Positions 26,019 through 35,904 of a stretch of 64,000 bases of DNA are shown one piece after another; the stretch's first letter is position 1, and each line of letters begins with the position of its first letter. The notes beneath the pieces are model-generated. The model did no database searches. It was not told where the DNA came from and saw only the letters and a program-made list of their open reading frames with translations. A program made the translations under genes and the position numbers. The stretch is from NCBI RefSeq assembly GCF_964199965.1, contig NZ_CAXMZT010000004.1, positions 1-64,000 of the forward strand, given 5' to 3'. Source of the stretch: JAFIFT01 sp020051095. Its GTDB lineage: Bacteria; Pseudomonadota; Gammaproteobacteria; Legionellales; Legionellaceae.

Positions 26019-26197
26019 CATGCATTCCTTTTAGTCGTGTATCACCCATTTATCACTTGTTAGGGCACCATCGTTTAAGTAAATATATGCAAATGCTATG
26101 CCAGTAAAACATGCTATGCTTGCAATGATTTTTTAAACAAAAATCCGGACACGAATTATTTTTCCCCATCGCAAGGGTTTATAGTAAGTTCTGTATT

Positions 26198-26225
26198 TTG
26201 ACGTAACTTGGGTATATTATATAGC
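26198..26225 (+). promoter_or_regulatory. Possible sigma-70 promoter of acnA
   Basis: TTGACG, 16-bp spacer, TATAGC, 32 bp before the acnA start codon in the 239-bp gap after fliK. Confidence 0.5.
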
Positions 26226-26257
26226 CTACTCAATACTAATGAATTTTGGAGTTTTGA

Positions 26258-28933
26258 ATGAAAGTTGGAAATGACAGCCACTCAGTTTGTAAACAACTTG
26301 AAGTCGCCGGTAAAACCTACCATTACTACAGTTTACCTGAGCTCGAAAAGCAACATTATCCAGGCGTTAGTCGATTACCAAATTCACTGAAGGTTTTATT
26401 AGAAAACCTTTTACGCTTTGAAGACGGGGAAACGGTGACCAAAGCAGATATTAAAGCCATGATCGATTGGTTAGACACAAAATCCTCTCACCATGAAATT
26501 GCTTATCGACCAACCCGTGTATTGATGCAAGATTTTACAGGCGTCCCTGCCGTTGTCGATTTAGCCGCCATGCGCGATGCCATTGAAAAAATGGGAGGCG
26601 ACCCAAATAAAATTTCACCATTATCACCGGTGGATTTAGTCATCGATCATTCGGTGATGGTCGATCAATTCGCTTCACCGGAAGCGATGAAATTCAACAC
26701 TGACATCGAAATGAAGCGTAACCTCGAGCGCTATGAATTTTTGCGTTGGGGACAAACGGCTTTCGATAATTTTCGGGTTGTGCCTCCCGGCACAGGCATT
26801 TGCCACCAAGTAAACCTTGAGTATTTGGGTAAAACTGTGTGGTCGTCCGAGCACCAAGGAAAATGGTATGCTTACCCAGACACATTAGTCGGCACCGACT
26901 CACACACAACCATGATTAATGGGCTTGGTGTCCTTGGATGGGGCGTAGGCGGCATTGAAGCCGAGGCAGCGATGCTTGGCCAGCCCATTTCCATGCTCAT
27001 ACCAGAAGTTGTCGGCTTTGAACTGAACGGTCGGTTAAGAGAAGGCATCACCGCGACTGACTTAGTATTAACCGTGACGCAAATGTTGAGAAAACACGGG
27101 GTTGTTGGGAAATTCGTCGAGTTTTATGGCGCAGGATTAGCGGATCTACCCCTTGCTGACCGAGCCACGATTTCGAATATGGCCCCAGAATATGGCGCCA
27201 CCTGCGGCTTTTTCCCGGTGGACAAAGAAACCCTTCGATACCTTGAATTAACAGGCCGGGATGCAGAGCAAATCAAACTGGTGGAAGCCTACTGCAAAGC
27301 GCAAGGCCTCTGGTATGACACCCAATCGACTCAACCCGAGTTTAGTGCCGTTCTATCACTTGATTTGGCTTCCGTTGAACCCTCGCTTGCCGGACCCAAA
27401 AGACCCCAAGACAAGGTGACCTTGAGCACATTACCCAACGCATTCAATGACATGCTTAATGAGGCTGTTGCAGCGAATAAACAAAACAAAGGATACCCGG
27501 TTAAAGGTGAAAATTTTGAACTCACTCACGGCGATGTTGTCATTGCTGCAATCACCTCTTGTACGAATACCTCCAACCCAAGTGTATTAATGGCAGCAGG
27601 TTTGGTCGCGAAAAAGGCCGTCGAAAAGGGTCTGACCCGTAAACCATGGGTAAAATCCTCGCTAGCACCTGGCTCTAAAGTGGTGACGGATTACCTCAAA
27701 GCGGCGGGATTGCAAACGTATTTGGATAAACTGGGTTTCAATTTAGTCGGTTATGGCTGCACAACATGTATTGGTAACTCAGGGCCATTACCCGATCACG
27801 TGAGCAAAACCATTAATGATCATGAGTTGGTTGTCAGCTCCGTGTTATCTGGAAACCGTAACTTTGAAGGACGAGTGCATCCCCTCGTACGAGCTAACTG
27901 GTTAGCTTCGCCACCGCTTGTTGTCGCATTCGCTTTGGCAGGCTCAACGAAGCTTGATTTAAATAAAGAGCCACTGGGTGAAGACAAACATGGCAAACCG
28001 GTATTTTTGAAAGATCTTTGGCCAACCAATGCGGAAGTGGCTGCGGAAGTTGAAAAAGTGACGGGCCAAATGTTTCGTAAAGAATATGCCGAAGTATTTG
28101 AAGGTGACGAACAATGGCGCGCCATCCAAGTTGGCACAGGCAAAACCTATGACTGGAAAGCGGATTCAACTTACATCCAACACCCACCATTTTTTGAGAA
28201 TATCAGCGCAAAAGTACCCCCGATAAAGCCTATCAATCGCGCTAGAGTGTTGGCATTATTAGGTGATTCGATCACCACCGATCATATCTCCCCTGCTGGA
28301 TCAATCAAAGCAAACTCACCTGCTGGAATATACTTAAAAAGCAAAGGCGTTCATGAAGTCGACTTTAACTCCTATGGTTCCCGCAGAGGTAACCATGAAG
28401 TGATGATGCGCGGAACATTTGCCAATATCCGTATTCGTAACGAGATGACCCCGGATGTTGAGGGTGGATTTACCAAATATATTCCAACGGGTGAAACCCT
28501 TTCTATTTTTGATGCATCGATGAAATATCAAAAAGATGGCTGTGACTTAGTGGTCATTGCGGGGAAAGAATATGGGACGGGTTCCTCACGGGATTGGGCG
28601 GCTAAGGGCACATTGCTGCTCGGCGTCAAAGCAGTCATCGCCGAGAGCTTTGAACGAATACATCGTTCCAATCTAATCGGCATGGGCGTTCTCCCGCTTC
28701 AATTTGATCAGGGCAGTACTCGAAAAACCTTGCATCTGACAGGGAATGAGTTTATCTCGATTGAAGTCAATGATAAGCTCAAGCCCGCTGATAGGCTGAC
28801 CATGACCATTGAACGTGAAAATGGAACAAAAGATCACGTATCTGTCCTCTGTCGAATTGATACAGCCGACGAGCTGGCCTATTATAATAATGGGGGCATA
28901 TTAAATTATGTCTTACGCCAACTCGCTAAATAA
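26258..28933 (+). CDS. acnA: Aconitate hydratase A
   Basis: TCA-cycle enzyme converting citrate to isocitrate through a 4Fe-4S cluster. 891 residues, the same length as E. coli AcnA. Cluster cysteines are Cys435 (TSCTNTSNPS), Cys501 and Cys504 (YGCTTCIGNSG), identical in number to the E. coli enzyme. The C-terminal swivel domain is complete. GGAG ribosome-binding site 6 bases before the ATG. Single-gene unit. Confidence 0.98.
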   Translation: MKVGNDSHSVCKQLEVAGKTYHYYSLPELEKQHYPGVSRLPNSLKVLLENLLRFEDGETVTKADIKAMIDWLDTKSSHHEIAYRPTRVLMQDFTGVPAVVDLAAMRDAIEKMGGDPNKISPLSPVDLVIDHSVMVDQFASPEAMKFNTDIEMKRNLERYEFLRWGQTAFDNFRVVPPGTGICHQVNLEYLGKTVWSSEHQGKWYAYPDTLVGTDSHTTMINGLGVLGWGVGGIEAEAAMLGQPISMLIPEVVGFELNGRLREGITATDLVLTVTQMLRKHGVVGKFVEFYGAGLADLPLADRATISNMAPEYGATCGFFPVDKETLRYLELTGRDAEQIKLVEAYCKAQGLWYDTQSTQPEFSAVLSLDLASVEPSLAGPKRPQDKVTLSTLPNAFNDMLNEAVAANKQNKGYPVKGENFELTHGDVVIAAITSCTNTSNPSVLMAAGLVAKKAVEKGLTRKPWVKSSLAPGSKVVTDYLKAAGLQTYLDKLGFNLVGYGCTTCIGNSGPLPDHVSKTINDHELVVSSVLSGNRNFEGRVHPLVRANWLASPPLVVAFALAGSTKLDLNKEPLGEDKHGKPVFLKDLWPTNAEVAAEVEKVTGQMFRKEYAEVFEGDEQWRAIQVGTGKTYDWKADSTYIQHPPFFENISAKVPPIKPINRARVLALLGDSITTDHISPAGSIKANSPAGIYLKSKGVHEVDFNSYGSRRGNHEVMMRGTFANIRIRNEMTPDVEGGFTKYIPTGETLSIFDASMKYQKDGCDLVVIAGKEYGTGSSRDWAAKGTLLLGVKAVIAESFERIHRSNLIGMGVLPLQFDQGSTRKTLHLTGNEFISIEVNDKLKPADRLTMTIERENGTKDHVSVLCRIDTADELAYYNNGGILNYVLRQLAK

Positions 28934-28945
28934 GTTGGTCAACTT

Positions 28946-28988
28946 CTCATTTTTCCAGATCAATAAGGAGATAATTTGGAAAAATGAG
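28946..28988. other. Perfect 12-bp inverted repeat between acnA and pilE
   Basis: CTCATTTTTCCA (28946-28957) and TGGAAAAATGAG (28977-28988) pair fully around a 19-base loop. The loop contains AAGGAG (28965-28970) and the right arm contains an in-frame ATG (28984). It could act as an acnA terminator-like element or fold over an upstream pilE start; there is no T-run after it. Confidence 0.5.
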
Positions 28989-29022
28989 GACGCGTTACTA
29001 TCTTGAAAGGCTAGGTGAAGAT

Positions 29023-29457
29023 ATGAAAAATGGATTTTCTTTAGTTGAACTAATGATTGTATTGGGAATAATTGGAATACTAGCAGCCATTGCTTATCCC
29101 AGTTATAATGAATATACCACGCGTGCTCACCGCGCTGATGGTCAGTCTGCGTTATTGGACTTGGCTACTCGAATGGAGCGGTATTATTCAGAAAACAACA
29201 CCTATGCAACTGCCACTGTTGCAGCGGGCAACGGGGCAACCGATGTGCTTGGTACAAATATCTCGCCTGATGGCTGGTATACTTTATCAATCACTGCCCA
29301 AGGTGCAGGAACGTTTACCGTTCAAGCAACCCCGCGGTTGGAACAAGCAAACCGAGATACACGCTGTCAAAGTTTGACTTATAATAACTTAGGACAAAAA
29401 GGGATTGCAAACGGACCCGCTGGGGCACCGACGGGTACGGTCGCACAATGCTGGTAA
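29023..29457 (+). CDS. pilE: Type IV pilin (PilE-like)
   Basis: 144 residues from ATG 29023. A four-residue leader MKNG is followed by the prepilin signature FSLVELMIVLGIIGILAAIA with Glu5, cleaved and methylated by PilD. The C-terminal globular part has two cysteines (DTRCQSL, AQCW) that likely form the disulfide loop. An in-frame ATG at 28984 would add 13 residues; the AGGTGA before 29023 and the short leader favour the downstream start. Stand-alone between acnA and the coiled-coil gene. Could be a minor pilin or a competence pilin rather than the major subunit. Confidence 0.85.
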   Translation: MKNGFSLVELMIVLGIIGILAAIAYPSYNEYTTRAHRADGQSALLDLATRMERYYSENNTYATATVAAGNGATDVLGTNISPDGWYTLSITAQGAGTFTVQATPRLEQANRDTRCQSLTYNNLGQKGIANGPAGAPTGTVAQCW

Positions 29458-29480
29458 TGCAACGACATTATGAGCATTGT
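29445..29480 (+). terminator. Terminator-like hairpin of pilE
   Basis: ACAATGCT / AGCATTGT (8 bp) with an inner TAATG / CATTA stem around CAACGA, followed by a short TTT. The left arm overlaps the last pilE codons and the right arm overlaps the -35 of the next promoter. Confidence 0.5.
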
Positions 29481-29505
29481 TTAACCAATTAATTTGGGTT
29501 ATAAT
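29477..29505 (+). promoter_or_regulatory. Sigma-70 promoter of the coiled-coil gene
   Basis: TTGTTT, 17-bp spacer, TATAAT, 31 bp before the ATG at 29537. Confidence 0.75.
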
Positions 29506-29536
29506 CAACCTATAACGTTCACTATTTGAGGCGCTA

Positions 29537-31090
29537 ATGGCAACGATAGAACAACCAACACTACCCCCAGTGACATTGATGACAGCCGTTAGTCCAAATG
29601 GTAACCCGATTGCGTCTCCACAAATAGAAAAATTGCGCTTGCGTTTAATGGCAGCCTTTGGACTCGATACGCCAGCTGAAATTGAACAATATATGCAAAC
29701 ACCTGCTGGCATCGAAGCGGTCAATATGGTCGTTGAGCAAATTGAATTACAAGAAACCTACCAAAAACAGCACGAACTCGACAGAAGAGACGACCAAATA
29801 CGACATAATCGTATGTTAGCTTTCCTATTGCTATCGTTACTTCATCGAGAAGCCAAAGCAAAAGAGCGCCTGCGTGAAGCATATCAAGAAATCGAAAAAA
29901 TAATTAAAAGCGGTGAGGAGCATCTAATAAATGAGTCAAAACAGTTCACAGATCAAGCATCATCGATGTATGACTCAGCCGCGAAAGTACTCGAAAAACA
30001 ATTAGATATGTACAACAAAGAAGCTGAGCAATTAGAAAAAGATCAAGAGAGTTTGGCAAAAGATGTGGCTTCGCTAGAAGATAAATATCAAGTGATTGAT
30101 CGTCACATGGGCGAAGGCCTGAAATTAATCGAATCAGATGGGGATAAGCCCGATGCACTCAACAAACACGTCCATGAACTCAATGAAAAAATCGAAAAGC
30201 TAACCAATAAAATTGCTAAAAAAGTCGACGACAATGAAGATCCAACAAAGCAAATACACCGTTTAAACGCCCTAGCCTTAAAAAGAGCCATGCTACGATC
30301 GTTCATCGAAGATAATCTCTATACGGCGGAAGGTGAACTATTGCAAGGTGTAGCAAAGCGTGATCGCTATCATGAAGCAGCATTCTGCTTGAAACCGGAT
30401 CTGCAGTTAGTCAAGCACGAAGGAGAGTTCATGGTGCTTGGTAAAGGGGAAAACGCAAAAGACCTTAGCCAGGAAAAGCGCGAGCAAGCGGTGAAGACGT
30501 TTAAAACTCATCAACTGCAATACTGCGAAGTATCGAAGCTTTGCGCCAGCAATAAAGCAGCAGAGCATGGCTTGTTATCCACACGCGCAGAAAAATTAGC
30601 CGGACGCGTTGAACAATTAAATAACCGCATGCTGCTATTAACCCACCAACTGGTTGCATTAGAAGAAAACAAGACCCAAGTGAATCAATTAAAGCAAACT
30701 CAACAAACGCGTCCCACCATTCAACAGGCGACTGCGCCAACGCCAAAACCGAATTCAGCCCAAGTAACGCAAACCTATCGTCATATTTTAAAACTAATGG
30801 GCAATCAAACACCAGACCCTGCTAAATTAATGACAATCGCTCAAGGCATGGCTAATTCTAAAAACACAGATGAGCAGCTCAGAACGTTATTCGTGCAACG
30901 ATTAGAGCAGTCTGGCCTTGTCAAGCATAGTGACAAAGATAGCTTGCATCAACAGCTTTTATCAGGTGGTCAAATCCAGCCACAAACAGTCCGGGAACTG
31001 CAAGAGCGCATTAACCAACGCCCTGAAACTGCCAACACCTTGCAAGAGCGTTTCCACCCAAATCCATTTTCAATGACCCCGTTAAAATAA
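29537..31090 (+). CDS. Large coiled-coil protein, candidate secreted effector
   Basis: 517 residues, mostly predicted helix. A hydrophobic stretch MLAFLLLSLLHREAKAKE lies at 93-110, followed by long heptad-like coiled coils at about 105-255 and 315-390, a Pro/Gln/Thr linker (390-408) and a small C-terminal helical part. No signal peptide or clear membrane anchor. The layout recalls long coiled-coil Dot/Icm effectors such as Legionella LidA, but I cannot confirm homology. It has its own strong promoter. Convergent with dnaE, with 15 bp between stops. Confidence 0.65.
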   Translation: MATIEQPTLPPVTLMTAVSPNGNPIASPQIEKLRLRLMAAFGLDTPAEIEQYMQTPAGIEAVNMVVEQIELQETYQKQHELDRRDDQIRHNRMLAFLLLSLLHREAKAKERLREAYQEIEKIIKSGEEHLINESKQFTDQASSMYDSAAKVLEKQLDMYNKEAEQLEKDQESLAKDVASLEDKYQVIDRHMGEGLKLIESDGDKPDALNKHVHELNEKIEKLTNKIAKKVDDNEDPTKQIHRLNALALKRAMLRSFIEDNLYTAEGELLQGVAKRDRYHEAAFCLKPDLQLVKHEGEFMVLGKGENAKDLSQEKREQAVKTFKTHQLQYCEVSKLCASNKAAEHGLLSTRAEKLAGRVEQLNNRMLLLTHQLVALEENKTQVNQLKQTQQTRPTIQQATAPTPKPNSAQVTQTYRHILKLMGNQTPDPAKLMTIAQGMANSKNTDEQLRTLFVQRLEQSGLVKHSDKDSLHQQLLSGGQIQPQTVRELQERINQRPETANTLQERFHPNPFSMTPLK

Positions 31091-31105
31091 CTGATAGAAT
31101 AAGTT

Positions 31106-34100
31106 TTAAGCAAAATCAAAACACACGCGGTCATCGCCGATTAATTTACGGATTGCGTTAATGCAATTGTCATCTGGTAACACCGACCATTCTGCTCCCA
31201 AATCTAACTTAGCCTGCGCTTGTCCATTTTGATAGGCTAACTGGACCGGGCATTCTCCGGGGTATTGGCGAAAAATAGCGCTCAAAGCTGTAAGCTTCGC
31301 ATGATCTCGCTCTTCAAATTGGACAACCAGCGATTTTGCCATCAAACTTCGCGCTTCGGCTATGGTGAATAGTCGGCTTGCCGTAATTTTAACACCACCG
31401 GAAAAATCATCTTGAGCAACATCCCCTTCTATGACGGTCATTTCTCCCGTTATGACAGCGTGGCTATGTTGATCAAATATCTCACCAAATACCACACAAT
31501 CAATGCGCGCACTAGCATCATCGATGTTGACAATCACTAAGCGTTTTCCGCGCTTGGTGAGGATTTTACGAATGCTCATAACCTGACCGCAAATCCATGC
31601 TTTTTTACTCACAATAGGATTAAGTGAGATAATCCGAGTTATTCGATGATGGAACTCAAGGCAATATTGCTTAGCTGGGTGGCCGCTTAGATAAAACCCT
31701 AGTGTTTCTTTTTCACCATCTAAACTTTGTCGCTCTGGCCAAGGCTCAACTTCTGCGTATTGACTAGCCTCGTCTGCTTCTTCGCCATGATTAAATAAAT
31801 CAAACATATCCTGTTGGCCAGTCAATGCATCCTTTTGCGCTTTCTCAGCAATTCTCATTGCTTTATCAATCGAAGCAAATAGCGTGGCGCGACTTGTCTG
31901 CCATTCATCAAACGTTCCTGATTTGATAAGCGCTTCAATCACACGACGATTGACTTTACGGGTTTCAACGCGACAACAAAAATCAAATAAATCATTAAAT
32001 GGGCCGTTTTGCTGGCGCTGGCTGATTATTGATTCAATTGCTGCTTCCCCAACCCCTTTAATGGCCCCCAAGCCATAGACAATTTCACCTTGGTCATTCA
32101 CGGTAAACTGCATCATCGACGCATTAATAGTAGGCGGAAGCACTTTTAATTTTAGCTGGGCACATTCATCTATGAAATTAACCACTTTGTCCGTATTATC
32201 CATATCAGACGACATGACAGCTGCCATAAATGCAGCTGGGTAGTGGGCCTTTATCCAGGCTGTTTGGTAGGCTACCAAAGCATAAGCCGCCGAATGTGAC
32301 TTGTTGAATCCATAGCCAGCAAATTTTTCCATCAAATCGAAAATATAAGTCGCGGTGCCCTCATCAACGCCTCGGTCTTTAGCTCCTTCAGAAAAGATCG
32401 CTCGTTGTTTTGCCATTTCTTCTGGCTTTTTCTTACCCATAGCCCGACGCAACATGTCCGCAGCGCCCAGCGTATAATTTGCTAATACTTGCGCGATTTG
32501 CATGACTTGTTCTTGATATAAGATAACCCCATACGTTGGTTTCAAGATGGGTTCCAAATCAGGATGGGGATAAGCGACTTCCGCGCGCCCATGCTTTCTG
32601 TCAATAAAATCATCAACCATGCCAGACTGTAGAGGCCCCGGTCGAAACAAAGCCACTAATGCAACAATATCTTCAAAACAATCCGGCTGCAATCGACCTA
32701 TCAACTCTTTCATACCACGTGATTCCAATTGGAATACTGCCGTCGTTTGACAGGCTTTAAGCAACTTGAAAGAGGCGTCATCGTCAAATGGGATCTGACT
32801 GATATCAATTGGTTCTAACCCTTGGGCTTGTCTTTGTTGATTAACGGTTTGCAATGCCCAATCAATGATAGTCAATGTTCTTAAACCAAGAAAGTCAAAC
32901 TTGACCAAGCCAACTGCTTCAACATCATCTTTATCAAATTGACTTACGATTTGATTGGAGCCTTGTTCACAATAGACTGCTGTAAAATCGGTTAACTTGG
33001 AAGGGGCAATGACCACGCCCCCAGCATGCTTACCCGCATTTCGCGTAATACCTTCCAGTTTTAATGCTAATTCAAATAATGCTTTGACGTCTTCATCATT
33101 ATCATGAAGTGATTTAAGTTCTGGTTCTTGCTCCAATGCTTTGGTTAACGTGATACCAATCTCAAAGGGAATGAGTTTGGCGATTTTATCAACAAATGGA
33201 TAGGGATGACCTAAAACGCGGCCAACATCTCGAATCACCGCCTTTGCCGCCATAGAGCCAAAAGTGATGATCTGTGACACACTTTGGCGGCCATATTTTT
33301 CAGCGACATATTCGATAACGCGATCGCGCCCTTCCATACAAAAATCGATATCAAAATCCGGCATTGAAACCCGCTCAGGGTTTAAAAAGCGTTCAAAAAG
33401 CAAATCATAGGCTAGGGGGTCTAAATCGGTAATTTCCAGCGCATAAGCAACTAAAGATCCTGCACCCGATCCTCGACCAGGCCCAACCGGAACACCATGA
33501 TTTTTAGCCCACTGAATAAAATCGGCAACAATCAAAAAATAGCCGGCAAACCCCATGCGATTAATCACATCTAACTCGATTTGCAGACGCTCATCATATG
33601 CAATACGAGTGGAAGCTAATGCTTCTGGCGTTAGATTAGGATAAAGTTGTACTAATCGCTCCTCTAATCCTTTTTTAGATTGAGAGGATAAAAAAGATTC
33701 AATATTGTCCCCCGCAGGAACGGGAAAATCCGGCAAGAAATTGTCGCCAAGATTTAATTTGACTGTGCACCGTTTACTAATTTCGACCGCATTTTCTATC
33801 GCACTCGGTAAATCAGCAAAAATAGTTTGCATTTCTTCTGCGCTTCGCAAGTATTGTTTCGCTTGATAATATTTGGGTCGGCGTGGATCCGCTATCACGA
33901 CGCCTTGATTGATACATACTCTTGCCTCATGCGCATCAAAGTCGTCTTCATCAATAAAGCAAACCGAATTTGTTGCAACGAGTGGTAAACTTAAAATCTG
34001 TGCCAATTGGACTGTTCGTTCATTAAATGATTTTTCACCATCCCAACCGACTCGTTGTATTTCAAGGTAATATCGATCACCAAACAACTGCTGCCAAAAA

Positions 34101-34564
34101 GCCGCCCTTTCGTTAGCTTGGGCTTCATTACCATTAACCAGTGCCTGTCCAACGTCGCCATTTTGCGCACCCGATAATGCAATTAACCCTTCGTTATACT
34201 CGGAAAACCAGCTTTTTTGAACCCTCGGCGCACCTTGTATTTGGCCTTCTTGATAAGCTTTAGATATCAGGCATGTTAAGTTTCGATAACCTGTTTCGTT
34301 TTGACATAAAAGCAACATTGAATAGGCTTTATCTTGCTTTCCCGCCTCAACCCAAGGTATATCTGCGCCTAAAATGGGTTTGACACCTGCCCCCAATGCC
34401 GCTTTATACACTTTTACCGCAGCAAACAGATTACAATAGTCTGTGACTGCTACTGCCTTCATGCCACGTTCTTTGACAGCATCCATGAGCGGTTTGACGC
34501 GCACAAGCCCATCTACCAACGAATATTCACTGTGTAATCTTAAATGAACAAATTTTCCAGTCAT
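31106..34564 (-). CDS. dnaE: DNA polymerase III alpha subunit
   Basis: Replicative polymerase, 1152 residues (E. coli 1160). The N-terminal PHP domain begins FVHLRLHSEYS; catalytic aspartates are in PDFDIDF (402-408) and the later VKFDFLGLRTL. The helix-hairpin-helix and OB regions are complete at the C-terminus. No intein. The ATG overlaps the mpl stop (ATGA), an unusual partner for dnaE, which in E. coli lies in the lpxAB-rnhB region. Confidence 0.98.
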   Translation of the reverse strand: MTGKFVHLRLHSEYSLVDGLVRVKPLMDAVKERGMKAVAVTDYCNLFAAVKVYKAALGAGVKPILGADIPWVEAGKQDKAYSMLLLCQNETGYRNLTCLISKAYQEGQIQGAPRVQKSWFSEYNEGLIALSGAQNGDVGQALVNGNEAQANERAAFWQQLFGDRYYLEIQRVGWDGEKSFNERTVQLAQILSLPLVATNSVCFIDEDDFDAHEARVCINQGVVIADPRRPKYYQAKQYLRSAEEMQTIFADLPSAIENAVEISKRCTVKLNLGDNFLPDFPVPAGDNIESFLSSQSKKGLEERLVQLYPNLTPEALASTRIAYDERLQIELDVINRMGFAGYFLIVADFIQWAKNHGVPVGPGRGSGAGSLVAYALEITDLDPLAYDLLFERFLNPERVSMPDFDIDFCMEGRDRVIEYVAEKYGRQSVSQIITFGSMAAKAVIRDVGRVLGHPYPFVDKIAKLIPFEIGITLTKALEQEPELKSLHDNDEDVKALFELALKLEGITRNAGKHAGGVVIAPSKLTDFTAVYCEQGSNQIVSQFDKDDVEAVGLVKFDFLGLRTLTIIDWALQTVNQQRQAQGLEPIDISQIPFDDDASFKLLKACQTTAVFQLESRGMKELIGRLQPDCFEDIVALVALFRPGPLQSGMVDDFIDRKHGRAEVAYPHPDLEPILKPTYGVILYQEQVMQIAQVLANYTLGAADMLRRAMGKKKPEEMAKQRAIFSEGAKDRGVDEGTATYIFDLMEKFAGYGFNKSHSAAYALVAYQTAWIKAHYPAAFMAAVMSSDMDNTDKVVNFIDECAQLKLKVLPPTINASMMQFTVNDQGEIVYGLGAIKGVGEAAIESIISQRQQNGPFNDLFDFCCRVETRKVNRRVIEALIKSGTFDEWQTSRATLFASIDKAMRIAEKAQKDALTGQQDMFDLFNHGEEADEASQYAEVEPWPERQSLDGEKETLGFYLSGHPAKQYCLEFHHRITRIISLNPIVSKKAWICGQVMSIRKILTKRGKRLVIVNIDDASARIDCVVFGEIFDQHSHAVITGEMTVIEGDVAQDDFSGGVKITASRLFTIAEARSLMAKSLVVQFEERDHAKLTALSAIFRQYPGECPVQLAYQNGQAQAKLDLGAEWSVLPDDNCINAIRKLIGDDRVCFDFA

Positions 34565-35904
34565 GCAGAAACCTGTTGTAAGCGATTAATAAACCGTGTT
34601 TGCAACCCTTCAAACCCTTTATTCGACATGAACAATACCAAGTCGCCTGGTTTAACGGTTTCAACCAATTGACTCAGCAGCGTTTCAGAGTTTGTCTGAA
34701 TATCCATCCCATCAATCTGAATTGAATCAGCACAATAGGCAAAAGCGATATCGGCTTGGGTAATAGCCATTGGCAAATTATAAGCATGTCCCCCTTGCTT
34801 CATTGTGTTCGACCCTATCTCAACGACAGCAATAATACGTTGATAGCGATTTAACTTTCGCACGGCGTCAATTGTACAGCGAATGGCTGTGGGGTGATGA
34901 GCAAAATCATCAATGACATCAATTTGCTGGATGGATGCTAACTTTTGTAACCGCCTTTTCACCGGCTTAAATTCTGATAGCGCCTTTTCCATGGCGCTTG
35001 ATGCAATACCCGCATGGTGACCAGCTGCAATGGCCATTAGTGCATTTTTCGCATTAAATGCGCCTATGACAGGCCAATTGACCTGCATGAGGCGATGGTT
35101 TTGGTGATAAATATCAAACTGACTGCCATCTTCAACTCGCAAATCAGCATACCAATCATTGCGAGACAATAAGCTAATCTGCTGATGGTGGCAATAACAT
35201 CCTTTGGCTAATACTTCCCCAACAGCCACGTCTTCATCCGGTGTTAGCAACAAGCTATTACTCGGTATTGTGCGGAGATAGTAGTGAAATTGCTGCACAA
35301 TAGCAGCAAGATTGGGGTAAATATCCCCATGATCGAATTCGAGATTGTTGATAATAGCGATATGCGGACGATAGTGCATCATTTTGGGTCGTTTATCAAA
35401 AAATGCACTGTCATATTCATCCGACTCAATAATAAACCACTCCCCCTCACCTAATCGAGCGGATGTTTTCAAATTATTATCAACTCCGCCAATCAAAAAG
35501 CCAGGTTTCAGTCCTGCTTGGTCAAAAATATGCGTTATCATCGCCGTGGTGCTTGTCTTTCCGTGTGTGCCACAAACGGCGACTACTTTATAGTTTGGCA
35601 AGACATGATTGGCTAACCACTGTGGACCCGACCAGAGTTGTTTGTTGATGTTAAGTAAGTGCTCGATAACCGGCATGCCTCGCTTCACAACATTGCCTAC
35701 GATGACAATATCAGCGTCGATTGCATCTTTCGTGATATCATAACCCTCATGCCATTGGATTTGCTTCTCAGTCAACATGTCGCTAACAGGCGGATAGCAT
35801 TTGGCATCGCAACCGGTTACATAAAACCCCATCTCTCTTGCTAAAATAGCAATCGAGCTCATAAACGTCCCAGAAATCCCTAAAATATGCACATGCTGAC
35901 TCAT
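34561..35904 (-). CDS. mpl: UDP-N-acetylmuramate:L-alanyl-gamma-D-glutamyl-meso-diaminopimelate ligase
   Basis: Murein-recycling Mur-type ligase that reattaches recycled tripeptide to UDP-MurNAc. The frame runs upstream to 36183, but that part overlaps the membrane gene and is not conserved-looking; the true start is ATG 35904 (MSQHVHILGISGTFM) after GGGGGA. 447 residues (E. coli 457). The ATP loop is VAVCGTHGKTSTTA; Mur-ligase motifs LEFDHGDIYPN and IDDFAHHPTA follow. Both ends overlap neighbours by four bases. Confidence 0.95.
   Translation of the reverse strand: MSQHVHILGISGTFMSSIAILAREMGFYVTGCDAKCYPPVSDMLTEKQIQWHEGYDITKDAIDADIVIVGNVVKRGMPVIEHLLNINKQLWSGPQWLANHVLPNYKVVAVCGTHGKTSTTAMITHIFDQAGLKPGFLIGGVDNNLKTSARLGEGEWFIIESDEYDSAFFDKRPKMMHYRPHIAIINNLEFDHGDIYPNLAAIVQQFHYYLRTIPSNSLLLTPDEDVAVGEVLAKGCYCHHQQISLLSRNDWYADLRVEDGSQFDIYHQNHRLMQVNWPVIGAFNAKNALMAIAAGHHAGIASSAMEKALSEFKPVKRRLQKLASIQQIDVIDDFAHHPTAIRCTIDAVRKLNRYQRIIAVVEIGSNTMKQGGHAYNLPMAITQADIAFAYCADSIQIDGMDIQTNSETLLSQLVETVKPGDLVLFMSNKGFEGLQTRFINRLQQVSA

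Noticed and set aside
29477..29505. PmrA-type box before the coiled-coil gene
   Set aside because: Two TTAA motifs are 8 bp apart instead of the expected 11, so the spacing does not fit.
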